Source: Patescibacteria group bacterium (GTDB lineage: Bacteria; Patescibacteriota; Microgenomatia; UBA8517). From it: a DNA stretch of 64,000 bases. The DNA lies in the NCBI GenBank assembly GCA_035549555.1, contig DASZQR010000010.1, forward strand, positions 124,001-188,000, in the 5' to 3' direction. Of the stretch, positions 61,056 to 64,000 are shown in pieces. The notes under the pieces were generated by a model. That model saw only the letters and a program-made list of their open reading frames with translations. It was not told the origin of the DNA and searched no databases. The stretch's first letter is position 1, and the number at the start of each line of letters is the position of its first letter. The translations under genes and the position numbers were made by a program.

Positions 61056-62795
61056 ATGGCTGCCCTACCAATTGCTAATGGTATTGATGATAATCAGAAT
61101 CTTGTCGATATTCTTGTTTCCCAAGGTGCTTTAAATTCAGTAATTGGAGACCGAATCAAAATGGCCCAGGTGCAGACAGGCAAAGACCCTGAAGATTTAA
61201 TAAAAGAACAAAATTTAGTAACTGAAACTGCATTAACAAAAGCAAAAGCAACTTTTTTTAATGTCCCTTATTTAGATCTTGATACTATTCCTATAAGCCC
61301 CGATGCATTATCGTTTGTCACTTCAGATATCGCTCAAAGATTTCGTGTATTTCCAGTAAACGTCGACCGCACCAAAAATGAACTCACTCTTGCGATGGCA
61401 GACCCACTAGACCTTTCTGCAATTGAATTTATTGAGCAAAAAACTAATTTACATGTACGCCCCCAGGCAGCAGATGCAAGTAAAATTGATGAGTTCACAA
61501 AGACTCGTTATGAAGCTTCGCTTTCACAAAAAGTAACTGAGGCTCTTGAAGACGTCAGTCAAGAAGGAGTGAAAACTCTGGATGCTAAACAAGAAGCAGC
61601 AGGGAATTTTGTAAGAGGCGAGAAAATCGGAGAAATTGTAAGCGATATTTTAGATTTTGCAGTGCGTTCTCGTGCAAGCGATATTCACATTGAGCCTGAA
61701 GAAAAAGCAGTTCGCGTTCGCTACCGCATTGACGGTATTTTACAAGAAAAATTAACTATTCCGAAGCGTCTCCAGGAGCCACTCCTCTCCAAAATAAAAA
61801 TTTTGGCAGGAATGAAAATTATTGAAAAAAGAATCCCTCAGGACGGTCGCTTCAATTTTCGAAGCGGTAATAATGAAGAAGTTGATCTTCGTGTCTCTAC
61901 ACTCCCTACTGCCTGGGGAGAAAAGGTAGTTATGCGACTTCTCAAAAAAACAGGAGGTATTCCCGACCTTCCTGAATTGGGGCTAAGGGGCCATGCCTTA
62001 AAAAATCTTGAAGATGCCATTCTTCGCCCGCATGGAATTATTTTAATTTGCGGTCCGACTGGTTCTGGTAAAACAACCACCCTCTATTCAATTATTCAGC
62101 GCATTAATACGCCGAAAATTAACATCATGACGCTTGAAGACCCGATTGAATATAAAATCGCAGGAGTCAATCAGGTGCAAATTAATCCCGATGTGGGTTT
62201 GACATTTGCCTCGGGATTACGCGCGTTTTTACGTCAAGATCCAAACGTAATTCTTGTCGGAGAAATTCGCGACCGCGAAACTGCAGATCTTGCGATCCAA
62301 GCATCGCTTACTGGCCATTTAGTTTTTGCAACGCTTCATACAAATGATGCCGCAGGAGCACTTCCTCGCCTTCTTGATATGGGCGCGGAGCCGTTTTTAA
62401 TCACTTCTTCTATTACTGCTATTGTTGCCCAACGTGTGTTGCGTAAAATTGACGAAAACGGCAAAGTTGCTTACGATCCGGACCTAAAGGTTTTGCAGCA
62501 AGTGAAAGACGGACTTGGGACGCTTTACCAGCCCAAATCAAATCCTGTTAAATTTTTTAAAGGCACGCCATCACCTGAAAACAATAATTCTGGATATTTA
62601 GGCCGTGTAGGAATTTATGAAGTTTTGCCAGTCACAGAAAAAATTTCCAGATTAATTTTAGAGCGGGCTCCTGCTGGGCAAATTGCAGTTGAAGCTAAAA
62701 ACGAAGGTATGATTACCCTTGAGCAAGATGGTTTTTTGAAAGTTCTTGATGGCACCACGACTGTTGAAGAGGTGTTGCGTGTCGCGCAAGAATAA
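61056..62795 (+). CDS. pilB: Type IV pilus assembly ATPase PilB
   Basis: A 579-aa GspE/PilB ATPase: N-terminal T2SSE_N domain (about 10-130, PYLDLDTIPISPDALSFV), then ASDIHIEPEEKAVRVRYRID, Walker A GPTGSGKTTT (about 335), Asp box DPIEYKI, Walker B VILVGEIRDRETA and His box LTGHLVFATLHTNDA. It powers pilus extension from the inner face of the membrane. First gene of pilB-pilT-pilC. Confidence 0.96.
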   Translation: MAALPIANGIDDNQNLVDILVSQGALNSVIGDRIKMAQVQTGKDPEDLIKEQNLVTETALTKAKATFFNVPYLDLDTIPISPDALSFVTSDIAQRFRVFPVNVDRTKNELTLAMADPLDLSAIEFIEQKTNLHVRPQAADASKIDEFTKTRYEASLSQKVTEALEDVSQEGVKTLDAKQEAAGNFVRGEKIGEIVSDILDFAVRSRASDIHIEPEEKAVRVRYRIDGILQEKLTIPKRLQEPLLSKIKILAGMKIIEKRIPQDGRFNFRSGNNEEVDLRVSTLPTAWGEKVVMRLLKKTGGIPDLPELGLRGHALKNLEDAILRPHGIILICGPTGSGKTTTLYSIIQRINTPKINIMTLEDPIEYKIAGVNQVQINPDVGLTFASGLRAFLRQDPNVILVGEIRDRETADLAIQASLTGHLVFATLHTNDAAGALPRLLDMGAEPFLITSSITAIVAQRVLRKIDENGKVAYDPDLKVLQQVKDGLGTLYQPKSNPVKFFKGTPSPENNNSGYLGRVGIYEVLPVTEKISRLILERAPAGQIAVEAKNEGMITLEQDGFLKVLDGTTTVEEVLRVAQE

Positions 62796-62810
62796 TATTA
62801 TGATTAAAAT

Positions 62811-63866
62811 ATGACAATTAGAGATTTATTGCAACTCACAGTCGACAGAAACGCTTCAGATCTTCATATAGTTGTGGGAATTGCACCGACTCTCCGCATT
62901 GATGAAGAATTAATTCCGGTTCCAAACGAACAAATATTAACTCCCGAGATAATGGAAACTTATTTAAAAGAACTTTTAAATAGCAATCAATTAGAGTCTC
63001 TTGCTACAAACAAAGAAATTGATTTTTCTATTTCATTCTCAGAGAAGGCTCGTTTTCGTGTTAACGCCTATACTCAAAAGGGCACCTGGGGTGTAGCTTT
63101 TCGTAAAATTCCTCTTATTATCCCCTCTCTCGATGAATTAAAATTGCCAAAAATAATGAATGAGTTTGTAAATATGCGCCAAGGATTTGTGCTTATTACA
63201 GGCCCAACTGGTCATGGTAAATCTACCACTCTTGCATCAGTTATAAATGAAATCAATAAAACTCGCTCTGTGCATATTGTAACCATAGAAGATCCGGTTG
63301 AATTTATATTTAATTCAGTCAAATCAATTATTAGCCAGCGCGAAATGCACGAAGATACTCATTCTTGGAGTATTGCGCTTCGAAGTGTCCTTCGTGAAGA
63401 TCCAAATGTTGTTTTGATTGGTGAAATGCGCGATTATGAAACAATTGCTGCAGCGCTAACAATTGCAGAAACTGGCCATTTAGTTTTTGCAACCCTTCAT
63501 ACAAATAGTGCGGCAGAAACAGTTGACCGTATTGTTGATGTTTTTCCTGACGAACAGCAAGATCAGGTGCGTTTGCAGCTATCAAATGTCTTAGCTGCTG
63601 TTGTTTCCCAACGTCTTATGCCGGCAATTTCTGGGGGGAGAATTGTTGCAACCGAGGTTATGACTGCAAGTAACGCCATTAAAACTGCAATTCGCGAAGG
63701 CAAGACTCATCAGATAAGATCTGTAATTCAAACCTCCGGAAATCAGGGAATGTATACCTTAGAAAGTTCTCTTGCTTCAATGGTTAAAGAAGGAAAAATA
63801 ACGGCAGAAGTAGCTACAAATTATTCAACAGAACCTGAAGAGCTTGCCAGATTAATGCGATCATGA
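62811..63866 (+). CDS. pilT: Type IV pilus retraction ATPase PilT
   Basis: A 351-aa PilT: ASDLHIVVGIAPTLRIDEEL, Walker A GPTGHGKSTT (about 130), DPVEFIF, Walker B VVLIGEMRDYETI and AETGHLVFATLHTN. It depolymerises pili to drive retraction and, in many bacteria, DNA uptake or twitching. 15 nt after pilB; TATTAT lies 9 nt before the ATG. ATGA overlap with pilC. Confidence 0.96.
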   Translation: MTIRDLLQLTVDRNASDLHIVVGIAPTLRIDEELIPVPNEQILTPEIMETYLKELLNSNQLESLATNKEIDFSISFSEKARFRVNAYTQKGTWGVAFRKIPLIIPSLDELKLPKIMNEFVNMRQGFVLITGPTGHGKSTTLASVINEINKTRSVHIVTIEDPVEFIFNSVKSIISQREMHEDTHSWSIALRSVLREDPNVVLIGEMRDYETIAAALTIAETGHLVFATLHTNSAAETVDRIVDVFPDEQQDQVRLQLSNVLAAVVSQRLMPAISGGRIVATEVMTASNAIKTAIREGKTHQIRSVIQTSGNQGMYTLESSLASMVKEGKITAEVATNYSTEPEELARLMRS

Positions 63867-64000
63867 AAAGATTTATCTACAAAGCAAAAGCTAAAGATGG
63901 GAAAATTATATCAGGAGAAGTTGAGGCATCAACTGCGGATGCTGCAGCAAAACTTGTTCGTGCAAAGGGATTTACAGTTTTAAGCATAACTCCAAAAGAA
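63863..64000 (+). CDS. pilC: Type II secretion/pilus inner membrane protein PilC (GspF), start only
   Basis: The first 46 codons are visible before the window ends: MKRFIYKAKAKDGKIISGEV, then a DAAAKLVRAKGFTVLSI segment, the typical start of PilC/GspF. It would recruit PilB and PilT to the pilus machine. ATG overlaps the pilT stop (ATGA). Confidence 0.88.
   Translation, partial: MKRFIYKAKAKDGKIISGEVEASTADAAAKLVRAKGFTVLSITPKE

Overview
The window looks like a chromosomal segment of a Candidate Phyla Radiation (Patescibacteria) bacterium, most likely of the Microgenomates side. It is AT-rich (by eye about 35% G+C) and densely packed, with short gene gaps and many ATGA or short stop/start overlaps. 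It carries many small membrane-anchored proteins without recognisable family. Informational genes are present (rpsF-ssb-rpsR, prfA, rpmE, efp, hisS, dnaB, gyrA, gyrB, a clamp-loader subunit, typA, ychF), but no biosynthetic pathway is visible. The rpsF-ssb-rpsR block is not followed by rplI (L9), which fits the reported absence of L9 in Microgenomates. Several enzymes are shortened: HisRS lacks its C-terminal anticodon-binding domain, RF1 lacks its N-terminal domain, and the clamp-loader subunit has no Walker A. The genetic code appears standard (UGA is used as a stop).

Layout. 1-8 kb: partial Fic protein, secreted FKBP, tandem GH130 phosphorylase and small membrane proteins, a YdeI/DUF1905 protein, a remnant of a VOC protein, and a DUF4234-trypsin fusion. 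8-13 kb: ychF, then rpsF-ssb-rpsR, a CtpA-type protease and an HtrA-type protease. 13-20 kb: hypotheticals, prfA/rpmE, an EamA transporter, a P-type H+-ATPase and short hisS. 20-32 kb: MBL hydrolase/dnaB, tRNA-Leu(CAA), efp, membrane hypotheticals, a DksA-like zinc finger, an RluA-type pseudouridine synthase, a CPA2 antiporter, an LCP/LytR-like envelope protein, a TPR protein and yebC. 32.2-33.0 kb: the only long gene-free stretch, extremely AT-rich, leading into a Xer-type recombinase. 34-39 kb: a DnaJ-domain protein, gyrA, pterin dehydratase and half-size EamA. 39-47 kb: two compositionally foreign secreted proteins flank AT-rich native genes, including a frameshifted type IV coupling-like ATPase. 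47-56 kb: typA, SIMPL protein, ppa, gyrB, ABC exporter, clamp-loader subunit and a degenerate toxin-antitoxin locus. 56-64 kb: three large or medium exported proteins, divergent from pilB-pilT-pilC.

Gene expression signals are distinctive. Most genes have a TANNNT -10 hexamer only about 5-12 nt before the start codon and no Shine-Dalgarno sequence, suggesting widespread leaderless mRNAs. The few genes with strong Shine-Dalgarno sequences include the two foreign-looking secreted proteins, which also share an identical 14-nt leader word. One of them uses a promoter core identical over 21 nt to that of neighbouring typA. Three promoters (xer, efp and the 664-aa surface protein) carry palindromes inside the promoter.

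The best candidates for something new are: the surface-protein/type IV pilus region with its operator-like promoter palindrome and terminator-spanning leader ORF (56-64 kb); the pair of imported secreted proteins with captured regulatory DNA; a palindromic repeat that supplies in-frame codons to two unrelated genes in the same phase; and the decaying toxin-antitoxin pair. No CRISPR array, insertion sequence, rRNA or complete prophage is visible.
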